From Ignavibacteria bacterium (GTDB taxonomy: Bacteria > Bacteroidota > Ignavibacteria > Tepidaquicellales > Tepidaquicellaceae): a stretch of 64,000 bases of DNA. Below, in pieces: positions 27,775-37,234 of the stretch. Within the stretch, counting starts at the first letter, position 1. Each line of letters opens with the position of its first letter. The DNA lies in NCBI GenBank assembly GCA_016719565.1, contig JADJYU010000007.1, positions 248,001 to 312,000 of the forward strand, written 5' to 3'. The notes beneath the pieces were generated by a model, which saw only the letters and a program-made list of their open reading frames with translations, searched no databases and had not been told where the DNA came from. Position numbers and translations under genes: made by a program.

Positions 27775-29487
27775 TTGAAAAAAATTATATTTTTCTTAAT
27801 AATCGTCTTTTCTTTCTCAACCCTTTTTTCTCAAACCCCAATTCCATATCAAAATTTTCCTATTCATGCGGATAACGTAAGATGGCCTTTTCAAAAAGCC
27901 GGTATTCCTTTAATTGCAGATTTAGATAAAGATGGTCAGAAGGAAATTATAGCTGTAGCATTGGATTATGATGGAGTAGTAAACCCTGCAATATTACTTT
28001 ATGTTATTAAAAGTGATGGATCCAGTTATCCTAATTTTCCTAAAGGATATGACCAATTAATACATGATATTGCCTGTGGTGATGTAAATGGAGACGGATA
28101 TCTTGATATTGTATTAAGGATGACGTTTTCAGTTGATGCAATAGATAGATTTGGAAACTCACTTCCCGGTTTTCCTATTAGTTATAGTGATGGTGATATT
28201 GATCCTACAAAATTCATTAGCTTGTATGACCTCGATAATGACGGAAAACTTGAAATTATTATAAGTAAAGCAAATGAAGTAACTGTTTTTAATCATGATG
28301 GTTCACTAAGAGCAGGATGGCCTAAATATATTCCCGGCAAAGCAAAATATAATCCCGCCATTGGAGATGTCGACGGAGACGGATTTGCAGAAATGATTTT
28401 CAATTCCTTTAAATTTGTAAATAAAATTGTTGATTCAGGAGCGGTTAATATTTTCCGTCATAATGGTGAGAATTTTTCAAATAATTTCCCAATATATTTT
28501 GATTCATTATATTACTCATGGAGTTCTTCTCCATCATTATATATAAACAGAAACTATATTGATTCAACTTATATATTTATAGTAGCTGATATAAATGGAA
28601 TTCAACCTAGAAATCATAAATTTCTCAAATTAAATATTTATGGAAATATTATTAGTGAAAAGAACTATATTGCAAACATGGATTATGGAACACTTGTGAT
28701 TGGAGATATAAATCGTAATGGTGAAATGGATTTTGCAACTGGAACTCAATATGGAATAACATTTTCAGCATTCGATAATATATTAAATCGTGCTCATGGC
28801 TCATGGCCCAATCGAGGTTTAGGTGAACATTGGGCTACAGGAATTCTTGGGAAAATCAACTTAAGTGAAAATTTAAATATAATTTCAAATACATGGGATG
28901 CCTTTAATCCAAATGGCTATGGGAATATATTTGCATATTCTACAGATGGTATCAGTTTACCATGGTCACCTCTCAGACCATTTGGTATTGTTAGAGCAGT
29001 TTCAATAGCTGATTTAAATTATGATGGTTCAGTCGAAATTGTAGCAACAACTTTATCCAATCAAGGTTTCTATTTATACGCATGGACTATCCCGGGCATT
29101 CCCTTCACACACGAAGATTTCCCCTGGCCTCAATACGGACATGACAGATACAGAACCAATCAACACGGCTTCATCCCGCCCGATGAGCCGGTCGGTATTC
29201 AGCCTATGAACACAAATGTTCCGTCATCATTCAATCTTTACCAAAACTTCCCAAACCCCTTCAATCCTGCAACGAGCATCAAGTTCGATATTGCAAAAAG
29301 CGGAAATGTTAAGCTTACGGTGTTCGACATACTCGGCAGAGAAGTTTTTACTCTCGTAAATGAAAATCTAAATCCCGGCACATATCAGGTTAACTTAGAT
29401 GGAAGTAATATTTCAAGCGGAGTATATTTCTATAAATTTTCTACTGAGGGCTTTACGGAAATGAAGCGGATGATAATGATGAAATAG
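27775..29487 (+). CDS. FG-GAP propeller protein with T9SS domain, subtype 2/3 mosaic (cassette K)
   Basis: This intact 570-aa protein has a TTG start: the signal peptide KKIIFFLIIVFSFSTLFSQ begins there and no ATG fits. Residues 20-110 are subtype 3 (PIPYQNFPIHADNVRWPF). From about residue 230 to 400 it follows subtype 2 (FDSLYYSWSSSPSLY, GTQYGITFSAFD), matching its subtype 2 small partner. The C-terminal end differs from most (REVFTLVNENLNPG, KRMIMMK) and resembles cassette A. A strong hairpin at 29501 follows. Confidence 0.85.
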   Translation: MKKIIFFLIIVFSFSTLFSQTPIPYQNFPIHADNVRWPFQKAGIPLIADLDKDGQKEIIAVALDYDGVVNPAILLYVIKSDGSSYPNFPKGYDQLIHDIACGDVNGDGYLDIVLRMTFSVDAIDRFGNSLPGFPISYSDGDIDPTKFISLYDLDNDGKLEIIISKANEVTVFNHDGSLRAGWPKYIPGKAKYNPAIGDVDGDGFAEMIFNSFKFVNKIVDSGAVNIFRHNGENFSNNFPIYFDSLYYSWSSSPSLYINRNYIDSTYIFIVADINGIQPRNHKFLKLNIYGNIISEKNYIANMDYGTLVIGDINRNGEMDFATGTQYGITFSAFDNILNRAHGSWPNRGLGEHWATGILGKINLSENLNIISNTWDAFNPNGYGNIFAYSTDGISLPWSPLRPFGIVRAVSIADLNYDGSVEIVATTLSNQGFYLYAWTIPGIPFTHEDFPWPQYGHDRYRTNQHGFIPPDEPVGIQPMNTNVPSSFNLYQNFPNPFNPATSIKFDIAKSGNVKLTVFDILGREVFTLVNENLNPGTYQVNLDGSNISSGVYFYKFSTEGFTEMKRMIMMK

Positions 29488-29500
29488 ACACAGAATTAAA

Positions 29501-29523
29501 AAGCGGAGCTGTTAACTCCGCTT
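29501..29523. terminator. Terminator hairpin after cassette K
   Basis: The 8-bp stem AAGCGGAG/CTCCGCTT is followed on the plus strand by AAATTTT. It lies between the convergent large gene and WW gene and matches the hairpin after cassette A. Confidence 0.65.
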
Positions 29524-29534
29524 AAATTTTATAA

Positions 29535-29744
29535 TCAATCCCAGACATAAGGATCAATATATACCAGCTCGGTCCCGCAATAGTGATAAATCCACCAGCT
29601 TCCGTCCTTATAAATAATATCATACCAATAATCCTGACATTCATGAACAGAAACTGATTCTCCGGCACCGAATACTTTTAATGGTGTTTGGAACCAAAAG
29701 TTAATAGTGATTAGGCATAACAATGAAATGAATAAGCTTTTCAT
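29535..29744 (-). CDS. WW-family small secreted protein
   Basis: This 69-aa protein has a signal peptide (MKSLFISLLCLITINFW). The mature part VSVHECQDYWYDIIYKDGSW, then WIYHYCGTELVYIDPYVWD, shares the two cysteines, GSWW and the PYVWD end with the gene at 3006. Unlike ordinary genes here it has an SD (GGAGG about 8 nt before the ATG). It is convergent with cassette K and divergent from the helical gene at 29911. Role unknown; a small disulfide-bonded exported protein is likely. Confidence 0.7.
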   Translation of the reverse strand: MKSLFISLLCLITINFWFQTPLKVFGAGESVSVHECQDYWYDIIYKDGSWWIYHYCGTELVYIDPYVWD

Positions 29745-29910
29745 TTTTTCCTCCTGTTTTAATTTTTTTGGAATGAGCTAAAATGGGAGAAAAAAGGAGT
29801 TGAAAAAAAAATATTTATTTTAATTTGCCGAGAACAAATTATTATGATTACTTAATTAAGGGATTGTTTATAAAGGATAAAATCTCTTTTATTGGTAAAA
29901 TTTGACGAGG

Positions 29911-31350
29911 ATGTTTGAAATTTTAAAAAAGCTTTCTAAACGGGAATTATCTGAATTCAGGCGGTATCTCAATTATGCTTATTCAAAGGAAGGAGAAACT
30001 GTAAACCAACTTTTCAATATTCTCGCTTCACATCATCCGGCTTTTAATAAGGAGAAGATCTCATACTCCATACTTTCTGAAACGAAGATTAACAATAAGA
30101 TATATAAGGAACATGAGATACGGGATTATGCTGCGAAGCTGAATAAAATGGTACTTGATTTCCTTACGATGAAAAAATTTATGGGAGATAAATTTGCAAA
30201 AGATGAAGTAGCTATGGATGTGCTTACTGATAGAGAGCTTGAAAAACAGTTTATGAAAATTATTATGAATTATAAGCAAAGCATTTATACTGAAGGTCTT
30301 GATCGGGATGCATTCCCAAGAGAATATAAAGCAAACTCTAAATATTTTGATTTTATGACCCTTCATTATCCTGTCCTGAAGAAATATGAATCAGAAGAAA
30401 AAATAAAACTCATAGAAAGCTGCAGAAATAATCTGAAGTCTAATATGTTTACTGCACTGATTGCAGATAATGTGATCTGCATTATTAACAAGCTTGAATT
30501 CGAAGGTAAAGATTGTAAATTTTCCGAAACCGATGGTGCGTTAATAAATTTCATGTATGAAGAATTCGGGAGTCATGGAATAACTTCCATGATGGTTTTG
30601 TATAAGCTGCTTTTTGATTCCTTTATCTTGCCTGACCCAAAATCTTATGAAAAATATAAGAAACATTTTCTCAGAATTGCTGCATCCTTAAGCATAAAAG
30701 AGCAGGAATATCATTATCGTAATGTTTTTATCTTATGTTCGATATTAAAGCGAAAAACATCTACGGAAAAATTTAAGAATGAAGCTTTTGCACTGAAAAA
30801 GTTTTACCTTGAAACCGGGTTATACAGACAGGTTAATTCTGAAAACCTGCATTTTTCTTTTATACTGAACATGATAAAACAATGCTCTTTTGTAAAAGAC
30901 CTTCTCTGGCTGGAGAAATATCTTGAAAAAAATATACATGAAATTAAGAAAGCTGACATTAAAAACCTGCTGACATTTATAAGCATATACAGAAAAATAA
31001 TGGAAAAGAATTTTTCCGGCGCATTCGCTTCCTTAAATGATATTAATCTCAATAGCATTTCCGTTAAATATGAATTCCGAATTTTAAAATTGAAACTGCT
31101 TTATGAAACCGGTGAAGTTATGAATACTCTTGATGATATAAATTCCATGCGCGAGTTCATAAAGCGTGATAGATTCCTTACCAAAGATTTAAAGAAGAAG
31201 GTCATGAATTTTGTGTTTTATCTGGAACGGCTCATCAAGAATAGTGTAAACAAAAAAAAACTTGAGGACTGCAAACTTGAGCTATCTTATGAGAAAGAGA
31301 TTTTCTTTAAGGAATGGCTTATGAAAAAATATTCAGAAAAAGCCGGCTGA
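29911..31350 (+). CDS. Uncharacterised helical protein (paralogue of 22567-24075)
   Basis: The start at ATG 29911 is preferred over an in-frame TTG at 29902 because GACGAGG lies just before it. The 479-aa protein is all-helical in appearance, with no signal peptide and many Lys, Phe and Leu. N-terminal family features are MFEILKKLSKRELSEFRRYL, ASHHPAFNKEKISYSIL and LNKMVLDFLTMKKF. It ends KEWLMKKYSEKAG. Its last 38 codons are duplicated as fossils behind cassettes J and L, so this gene was once part of the duplicated unit. A cytosolic role is likely. No known domain is recognised. Confidence 0.7.
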   Translation: MFEILKKLSKRELSEFRRYLNYAYSKEGETVNQLFNILASHHPAFNKEKISYSILSETKINNKIYKEHEIRDYAAKLNKMVLDFLTMKKFMGDKFAKDEVAMDVLTDRELEKQFMKIIMNYKQSIYTEGLDRDAFPREYKANSKYFDFMTLHYPVLKKYESEEKIKLIESCRNNLKSNMFTALIADNVICIINKLEFEGKDCKFSETDGALINFMYEEFGSHGITSMMVLYKLLFDSFILPDPKSYEKYKKHFLRIAASLSIKEQEYHYRNVFILCSILKRKTSTEKFKNEAFALKKFYLETGLYRQVNSENLHFSFILNMIKQCSFVKDLLWLEKYLEKNIHEIKKADIKNLLTFISIYRKIMEKNFSGAFASLNDINLNSISVKYEFRILKLKLLYETGEVMNTLDDINSMREFIKRDRFLTKDLKKKVMNFVFYLERLIKNSVNKKKLEDCKLELSYEKEIFFKEWLMKKYSEKAG

Positions 31351-31622
31351 TCTTTATTAATCCCTAATATACATTCTCCCTTTCCTTCCAATCCCTTCCC
31401 TTACCTCTTATAAAGTTATCCTCGGCAAATGCGATTTTTTATTTTTTGTTTTGCAGTTATTCATTTCTATATTTGCTCATTCAATTGTAACATTTTCGCA
31501 GGTTCATAGTGTGAATCCAATTTTAAGTTTATGCAAATCACCGGTGTCCGGTTCTTAATATTATGTACTATTAAAGTATAAATTTTTATAAACGTTTTTA
31601 AACGCGAAAGGAGGATGATGAC
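31351..31622 (+). repeat. Intercassette repeat R2, copy 2
   Basis: This follows the intact helical gene and matches 26975-27245 closely. It is the parent arrangement of R2, since the helical gene here is complete. No gene is seen inside. Confidence 0.65.
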
Positions 31623-31640
31623 ATAATTAGATCACCTTAG
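31623..31640 (+). promoter_or_regulatory. Leader mini-ORF with lost start codon (cassette L)
   Basis: ATA ATT AGA TCA CCT TAG is consensus except that ATG is changed to ATA. The SD AAGGAGG (31608-31614) and its complement CCTT remain. The large and small genes downstream are intact, so the peptide may be dispensable while the RNA element persists. Confidence 0.5.
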
Positions 31641-31705
31641 ACATTAGGTATGGTTTTTAATCTTTATAGTTTCTATTCACTTTTTAATAACTTAAATTTA
31701 GAAAA

Positions 31706-32068
31706 ATGAAAAAGATAATAATTTCAACAGTAATAGTTCTTGCAGCGATTGCAACATTTGCAGTCAATGAAACAATTTCGTCGAAAGCAAATTCAGACCC
31801 GCTTCCTGCATTTAACATTAGGGTTATGCAGTATGGTGGTACCAGTCCTCAAATAAATGCACAGGTATTATATAAAGTCGGGGGAAGTATTGTATATGAA
31901 GGAGAAACCGATGCTAATGGTTGGTGCTATATCACTTTGGCAACAGCAACTTATGATGTATATGTTTATTACCCGGCTAAGCCTAATGATGGTCAGTCAG
32001 GAAGTTTGTTAGGTTACTATCACGACAGTAACGATAATGAAACAATAGTTTTAGGTCCTAATTATTAA
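31706..32068 (+). CDS. Small secreted protein, subtype 1 (cassette L)
   Basis: This 120-aa protein has a signal peptide as in A and C (STVIVLAAIATFA). The domain has FNIRVMQYGGTSPQINAQV, EGETDANGWC, YYPAKPNDGQSGS and VLGPNY. It is closest to J in the first half and to A in the last 30 codons. It lies 65 nt after the leader. Confidence 0.75.
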   Translation: MKKIIISTVIVLAAIATFAVNETISSKANSDPLPAFNIRVMQYGGTSPQINAQVLYKVGGSIVYEGETDANGWCYITLATATYDVYVYYPAKPNDGQSGSLLGYYHDSNDNETIVLGPNY

Positions 32069-32076
32069 AATTGAAT

Positions 32077-32108
32077 ATAGCGAACAGAAAATATTATCTG
32101 TTCGCTAT
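32077..32108 (+). promoter_or_regulatory. Intercistronic hairpin (cassette L)
   Basis: The 12-bp stem ATAGCGAACAGA/TCTGTTCGCTAT with an 8-nt loop ends 9 nt before the large-gene start. It shares the core GAACAGA with A and J, but its outer pairs (ATAGC/GCTAT) differ from those of J (GATC/GATC), and both sides have changed. Confidence 0.65.
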
Positions 32109-32117
32109 GTTATTATC

Positions 32118-33836
32118 ATGAGAATTAAAACATACATACTATTTATAATGTTGTTTTTTTATAATGCATCAGCGCAAACTCCTTATTATTATTCAGGATA
32201 TCCTGTGATCTTAGATTCTATAAGAACTCCTTTCAAAAAATCCGGAATACCGCTTATAGCTGATATAGACAAGGATAATCATAAGGAAATAATCTTTTTT
32301 TCAGTTGATTATAACGGCGTTGCAAGTCCTTTAGGATTGCTGTATGTGATCCGCAGTGACGGTTCACACTTTCCCGGTTTTCCGAAAGGGTTTAATGAAC
32401 ATCTTCTCTGCACTGCTTCCGGAGATGTTGATGGAGACGGGTATTTGGATATTGCTATCAGGCTGACAAATTCAATAGATGTAATTGACAGATTTGGAAA
32501 TCACTTGCCTGGATTTCCGATTTCTTATAGTGACGGAGATTATAACCCTTCCAAACCCGTAACTCTTTATGATCTTGATAATGACGGGAAGCTTGAATTA
32601 ATTGTAAGTAAGAATAATCAAATTGCAGTTTACAATTTTAACGGAGTTCTCAGAAAAGGATGGCCAAGATATATAGCGGGCGTTATGCGGACAAATCCGG
32701 CCGTTGGTGATCTGGACAAAGACGGATATGGGGAGATAGTCGCTGCAACTCATAAGATATTTACATCAGGAGCAATTGATTCTTCTGCCATTAGAATTTT
32801 CAGAGAGAACGGAGATAATTTCTCTTCTTATTGGCCCATTTATTCTGATTCAGGTTATTATAACTGGGGGGCTTCACCTACAATCATTTTAAATAGAAAC
32901 AATGTCGACTCTAATGTGATCGCGATGTCAACAAGAACAAACGCTATCGGAGGTATTAGTAAAAATCGGCTTATAAAATACAATATCATTGGTGAGATTG
33001 TAGATATCGGATATAATTCTGTACTTAATGGATTGGGAACACTTGTTGCCGGTGACATTGACAGGAATGGAATAATTGAATTTGCAAATGGCGCTCAGGG
33101 AAATCCTTACTTAACAGCGTATTCAGGAAATCTATTAAAACTTTCAGGTTGGCCGCAAGAAGGCGTAGGTGAACATGAAGCTACTCCTGTGATTGGAAAA
33201 ATGACATATACTAATACTCTAAATGTAATAGATAATACCTGGAGCGCATGGGATCCAATTGGATATGGGTATGTTTTTGCGTACTACATTGACGGCAGTT
33301 CACTGCCCTGGTCTCCCCTGAGACCAATCGGATTGGTCAGGGCAATTTCTTTATCTGATTTGAATAATGACGGCTCAATAGAAATCATTGCAACTTCTTC
33401 TCAGACTTACAACGAATCATATCTCCATGTATGGACCATTCCAGGCATTCCCTTCAAACACGAAGATTTCCCCTGGCCTCAATACGGGCATGACCGTTAC
33501 AGATCAAATCAACACGGCTTCATCCCGCCCGATGAGCCGGTCGGTATACAGCCTATGAATACAAATGTCCCGGCATCATTCAATCTTTATCAGAATTTTC
33601 CTAATCCGTTTAATCCGGCTACAAGTATAAAATTCGATATTGCGAAAAGAGGGAACGTGAGACTTATTGTATTTGATATGCTTGGAAGAGAGCTTTCAAC
33701 TTTAATAAATGAAAGTTTAAACCACGGAACGTATAAGGTAAGTTGTGACCACAGCGGAATATCGAGCGGGATTTATTTTTGCCGGCTGCAAAGTGGAAAT
33801 TATATAAATACGATGAAGATGAATTTAATTAAATGA
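32118..33836 (+). CDS. FG-GAP propeller protein with T9SS domain, subtype 1 (cassette L)
   Basis: This intact 572-aa protein has the signal peptide RIKTYILFIMLFFYNASAQ. Most of the propeller follows cassette A (SGYYNWGASPTIIL, SVLNGLGTLVAGDID). The sector after residue 330 is nearer J (NGAQGNPYL). The sorting domain has private changes (LNHGTYKVSCDHSGISSG), including an added Cys and replacement of the conserved FDGSG, which might weaken sorting. It ends KMNLIK. Confidence 0.85.
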   Translation: MRIKTYILFIMLFFYNASAQTPYYYSGYPVILDSIRTPFKKSGIPLIADIDKDNHKEIIFFSVDYNGVASPLGLLYVIRSDGSHFPGFPKGFNEHLLCTASGDVDGDGYLDIAIRLTNSIDVIDRFGNHLPGFPISYSDGDYNPSKPVTLYDLDNDGKLELIVSKNNQIAVYNFNGVLRKGWPRYIAGVMRTNPAVGDLDKDGYGEIVAATHKIFTSGAIDSSAIRIFRENGDNFSSYWPIYSDSGYYNWGASPTIILNRNNVDSNVIAMSTRTNAIGGISKNRLIKYNIIGEIVDIGYNSVLNGLGTLVAGDIDRNGIIEFANGAQGNPYLTAYSGNLLKLSGWPQEGVGEHEATPVIGKMTYTNTLNVIDNTWSAWDPIGYGYVFAYYIDGSSLPWSPLRPIGLVRAISLSDLNNDGSIEIIATSSQTYNESYLHVWTIPGIPFKHEDFPWPQYGHDRYRSNQHGFIPPDEPVGIQPMNTNVPASFNLYQNFPNPFNPATSIKFDIAKRGNVRLIVFDMLGRELSTLINESLNHGTYKVSCDHSGISSGIYFCRLQSGNYINTMKMNLIK

Positions 33837-33870
33837 AAAATGGTAAATGAAAAATGGTAAATGAAAAATG

Positions 33871-33981
33871 CTTAAAGAATAGTGAAAGCAAAAAAAACTT
33901 AAGGACTGCAAACTTTCATATGAGAAAGAGATTTTCTTTAAGGAATGGCTTATGAAAAAATATTCAGAAAAAGCCGGCTGA
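33871..33981 (+). pseudogene. Fossil of helical-family C-terminus, copy 2
   Basis: This matches the last codons of the gene at 29911-31350, with a small internal deletion compared with copy 1, and ends in the same stop (KKYSEKAG). It follows the large gene of cassette L, mirroring the fossil after cassette J. Confidence 0.75.
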
Positions 33982-34252
33982 TCTTTATTATTCCCTATAT
34001 ATATTCTCCCTTTCCTTCCAATCCCTTCCCTTACCTCTTATAAAGTTATCCTCGGCAAATGCGATTTTTTGTTTTTTGTTTTGAAGTTATTCATTTCTAA
34101 ATTTGCTCATTCAATTGTAAAATTTTCGTTAGTTCATAGAGTGAATCCAATTTTAAGTTTATGTAAAACAACGGTTTCCGGTTCTTAATATCATGCAACA
34201 TTAAAGTTTAAATTTTTAAAAACGTTTTTAAACGCGAAAGGAGGATGATGCC
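33982..34252 (+). repeat. Intercassette repeat R2, copy 3
   Basis: This is close to 26975-27245. The ACACCGGTGTCCGG segment is here mutated to ACAACGGTTTCCGG. No gene is seen. Confidence 0.65.
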
Positions 34253-34270
34253 ATGATTAGATCACCTTAG
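34253..34270 (+). promoter_or_regulatory. Leader mini-ORF MIRSP-stop (cassette M)
   Basis: This is the consensus leader. The SD AAGGAGG is at 34238-34244, with a spacer of 8 nt and 68 nt to the small gene. Confidence 0.6.
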
Positions 34271-34338
34271 ACATAAAGATATTTTTAAATTTTTACAGTT
34301 TTTATTCACTATTTAATAAATTAAATTAATTTAGAAAA

Positions 34339-34710
34339 ATGAAAAAGAAAATTGTTTTATTGTCGGCAGTGTTACTTATTGCAATTGCTTCTGCTTTTGC
34401 TATCAATGGTAACTTGTTTTCTTCTCAGGAAGAGGTTCCTGAATTCTTACTTACTGTATATCAATATGGTGGAGGATCGACTCAAAGTGGTGCAGAAGTA
34501 GTAATGTATAATTCAAGTGGAGGAATAATTATGACAGGAACAACTGGATCATATGGTACTTGTAATTTGTCGGGTAATCATGCAACTGATACTTATACAA
34601 TTAAAGCTTGGTACCCTCCTAGACCTTATGATGGACAATTTGGTCAGACTACTCAATACTATTCAGGCTCCAGTGTTTCTCCCACTATTACATTAGGACC
34701 AAATTATTGA
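34339..34710 (+). CDS. Small secreted protein, subtype 3 (cassette M)
   Basis: This 123-aa protein has FLLTVYQYGGGSTQSGAEV, a TGTTGSYGTCNLSGNH turn with one Cys, WYPPRPYDGQFGQTT and TITLGPNY. It is the intact counterpart of the broken cassette E small gene. Its own large partner is frameshifted. Confidence 0.75.
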   Translation: MKKKIVLLSAVLLIAIASAFAINGNLFSSQEEVPEFLLTVYQYGGGSTQSGAEVVMYNSSGGIIMTGTTGSYGTCNLSGNHATDTYTIKAWYPPRPYDGQFGQTTQYYSGSSVSPTITLGPNY

Positions 34711-34715
34711 TTTCT

Positions 34716-34741
34716 AAGCAGGTAATCTTCGTTACCTGCTT
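34716..34741 (+). terminator. Intercistronic hairpin/terminator (cassette M)
   Basis: The 10-bp stem AAGCAGGTAA/TTACCTGCTT with a TCTTCG loop is followed by six more T. It is the best intrinsic-terminator match among the intercistronic hairpins. It ends 17 nt before the large gene. Confidence 0.65.
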
Positions 34742-34758
34742 TTTTTAAATTATTTTTT

Positions 34759-36478
34759 ATGAAAAAAATTATTACAATAATATTAATTTCCTTTTTTAAT
34801 ATAGCTTTACTTTATTCTCAAACTCCAACCCCTTATAAAAATTTTCCTCTTCATTTGGATACTGTAAGATGGCCTTTTCAAAAAGCCGGTATTCCGCTAA
34901 TTGCAGATTTAGATAAAAATGGTCAAAAGGAAATTATTACTGTAGCGCTTGATTATAATGGAGTGTTAAATCCTGCATTGCTACTGCATATTATAAAGAG
35001 CGACGGGACAAATTATCCGAATTTTCCGATAGGTTATAATGAGCTTCTTTTTGATATGGCATGTGGAGATGTTAATGGTGATGGGTTTTTAGATATAGTT
35101 TTAAGATTTACCTATTCCATTGACGTAATTGATAGATTCGGAAATAGACTTCCCGGATTTCCTGTAAGTTATATTGAAAATGAATTTGTTCTTCCAAGAT
35201 TTGTAAGTTTATATGATCTGGATAATGACGGTAGCTGAAATTATTACCGGCAGATTTGAAGAAGTAACTGTATTTAATTTTGATGGAACAATCAAATCAG
35301 GCTGGCCAAAAAAAATTGTAGGCAGAGCTCAATATAATCCTGCAATTGGTGATATTGATGGAGATGGTAACGGAGAATTAATTTTTACGTCTTTTAAATT
35401 TGTAAATCAGATCGTAGATTCAGCATCCGTTACAATATTTAATAATAATGGAGAATTATTTTCGGCTCATTGGCCAATGTATTTTCCAAAACCATATCTC
35501 TCCTGGAGCTCATCACCTTCCTTATTTATTAATAAAAATAATACCGATTCTACTTTTTTTACTATTGTTTTAGATTCAGCAGTTTCAACAGGCCAAACTT
35601 ATACAAGTCACAGACTTTTGAAGTTTAATATTAATGGCAACATATTGTCAAGCAGATCATATTTTGCAAGTCATGATTATGGAACATTAGTTATGGGAGA
35701 TATTAACCAAAGTGGAAACATTGAATTTGCAACAGGAACTCAGCAACATTTAAGTAATCTTTCTGTTTTTAATTCTAATCTGGAAAGATTTTCCGGTTGG
35801 CCACAACCGGGTGGCGGTGAACATTATGCAACGGTTGCAATCGGAAAACTTGCAGTAGGAAATAATCTTAATATCATATCTAATACCTGGGAAGCTATTC
35901 CGGATGGTTTTGGTAATATTTATACATATAAAGAAGATGGAGAACAATTGTCCTGGTCCCCTTTAAAACCTTACGGAATTGTAAGGGCTGTCTCTGTTTC
36001 AGATTTAGATAATAACGGATCAGTTGAATTAATTGCTACAACATTATCCAATCAAGGTTTCTATTTATACGCCTGGACTTTTCCCGGCATTCCCTTCACA
36101 CACGAAGATTTCCCCTGGCCTATGTATGGTCATGACCGTTACAGAACAAATCAACACGGCTACATTCCGCCAGACGAGCCGGTCGGTATTCAGCCTATGA
36201 ATACGAATGTTCCCGCAGCTTACACTCTCTATCAGAACTTTCCAAATCCGTTTAATCCGGCTACAAGTATAAAATTCGATATAGCGAAAAGAGGGAATGT
36301 GAGACTTGTTGTGTTTGATATACTTGGAAGAGAACTATCAACTTTAATAAATGAAAGTTTAAATCCCGGTACCTATCAGGTAAGCTTTGACGGCAGCGGA
36401 CTATCGAGCGGGATCTATTTTTGCCGTCTGCAAAGCGGAAATTATATAAATACTATGAAGATGAATCTGATGAAATAA
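34759..36478 (+). pseudogene. FG-GAP propeller gene, subtype 3, frameshifted (cassette M)
   Basis: The signal peptide and first 155 codons are intact. Near 35232-35236 two bases are missing compared with cassette E, so the frame ends at a stop near 35238. The correct frame resumes and runs through the propeller and full T9SS domain to 36478. Inside the tract shared with E (35010-35832) this copy has the seven-T run that E has lost. After the tract the gene follows K and O (TTLSNQGFYLYAWT). Confidence 0.75.
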
Positions 36479-36556
36479 AATTATCAGGATAAGTTAATGT
36501 TTTTTTATTTTTAAAATTTCTTATAAATATTTATAAATATAAATTTAATTAAAAAA

Positions 36557-36931
36557 ATGAAAAAGAAAATTGTTTTATTGTCGGCAGTATTACTTATTGC
36601 AATAGCTTCGGCTTTTGCAATCAACGGAAATTTATTTTCGAATCAGCAAGCTGAAGCTCTTCAATTTTTAGTTACTGTTTACCAGTATGGAGGTGGATCT
36701 ACACAATCAAATGCTGAAATTGAAGTTGTAGATTCAAATAATGGATGGATTTTATCAGGAACTACTGATAGCAATGGTGTATATTCTTGTCTTTGGCCTG
36801 GATCCTTTGGTAATTTTACTGTTAGAGCCTGGTACCCAGCACGTCCAAATGATGGACAAAGTGGACAAACAGGATTCTCTTTTACAGGCTCTAGTGTATA
36901 TACATCCGTAACCCTGGGACCAAATTATTGA
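36557..36931 (+). CDS. Small secreted protein, subtype 2-like (cassette N)
   Basis: This 124-aa protein has the usual signal peptide (LLSAVLLIAIASAFA). The domain has FLVTVYQYGGGSTQSNAEI, SGTTDSNGVYSCLW, WYPARPNDGQSGQTG and TLGPNY. It has no leader mini-ORF or SD; only 78 bp separate it from cassette M, and they match other cassettes only near the start codon. The large partner is a remnant, so this may now be a lone small gene on the M transcript. Confidence 0.7.
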   Translation: MKKKIVLLSAVLLIAIASAFAINGNLFSNQQAEALQFLVTVYQYGGGSTQSNAEIEVVDSNNGWILSGTTDSNGVYSCLWPGSFGNFTVRAWYPARPNDGQSGQTGFSFTGSSVYTSVTLGPNY

Positions 36932-36947
36932 TTTTTCACAATGAAGA

Positions 36948-36977
36948 AAAGCAGGTGATAATTCTATTACCTGCTTT
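36948..36977 (+). promoter_or_regulatory. Intercistronic hairpin (cassette N)
   Basis: The stem AAAGCAGGTGATA/TATTACCTGCTTT (one wobble) closes a 4-nt loop, 12 nt before the remnant large gene. Confidence 0.55.
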
Positions 36978-36989
36978 AATATATTTGAC

Positions 36990-37178
36990 ATGAAGAAAAT
37001 ATTAATCTTATTCCTGATTCTAATTGCAAAGATTACATTGTCTAAGACTCCCGTTTATTACAAAAATTATCCACCCCAATTAATATTTTCAATTCAATTG
37101 TAGATGATGAGCGGTGGAGATTTCAAAAAGCTGGAATACCACTAATCACTGATCTCATTAAAGATGGTCAAAAAGATG
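36990..37178 (+). pseudogene. 5' remnant of an FG-GAP propeller gene (cassette N)
   Basis: Signal peptide and start (KKILILFLILIAKITLSKTP, then VYYKNYP) match the subtype 2 genes B and F, agreeing with its small partner. A stop follows after about 37 codons. In another frame, RFQKAGIPLITDL and KDGQK continue briefly. The gene then breaks off directly into the TTTTATAAACG motif that precedes the cassette O leader, showing a deletion of about 1.5 kb. Confidence 0.75.
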
Positions 37179-37234
37179 GAAATTACTTTAATAAATTTTA
37201 TAAACGTTTTTAATTGCAGAAGGAGGATGTTGAT

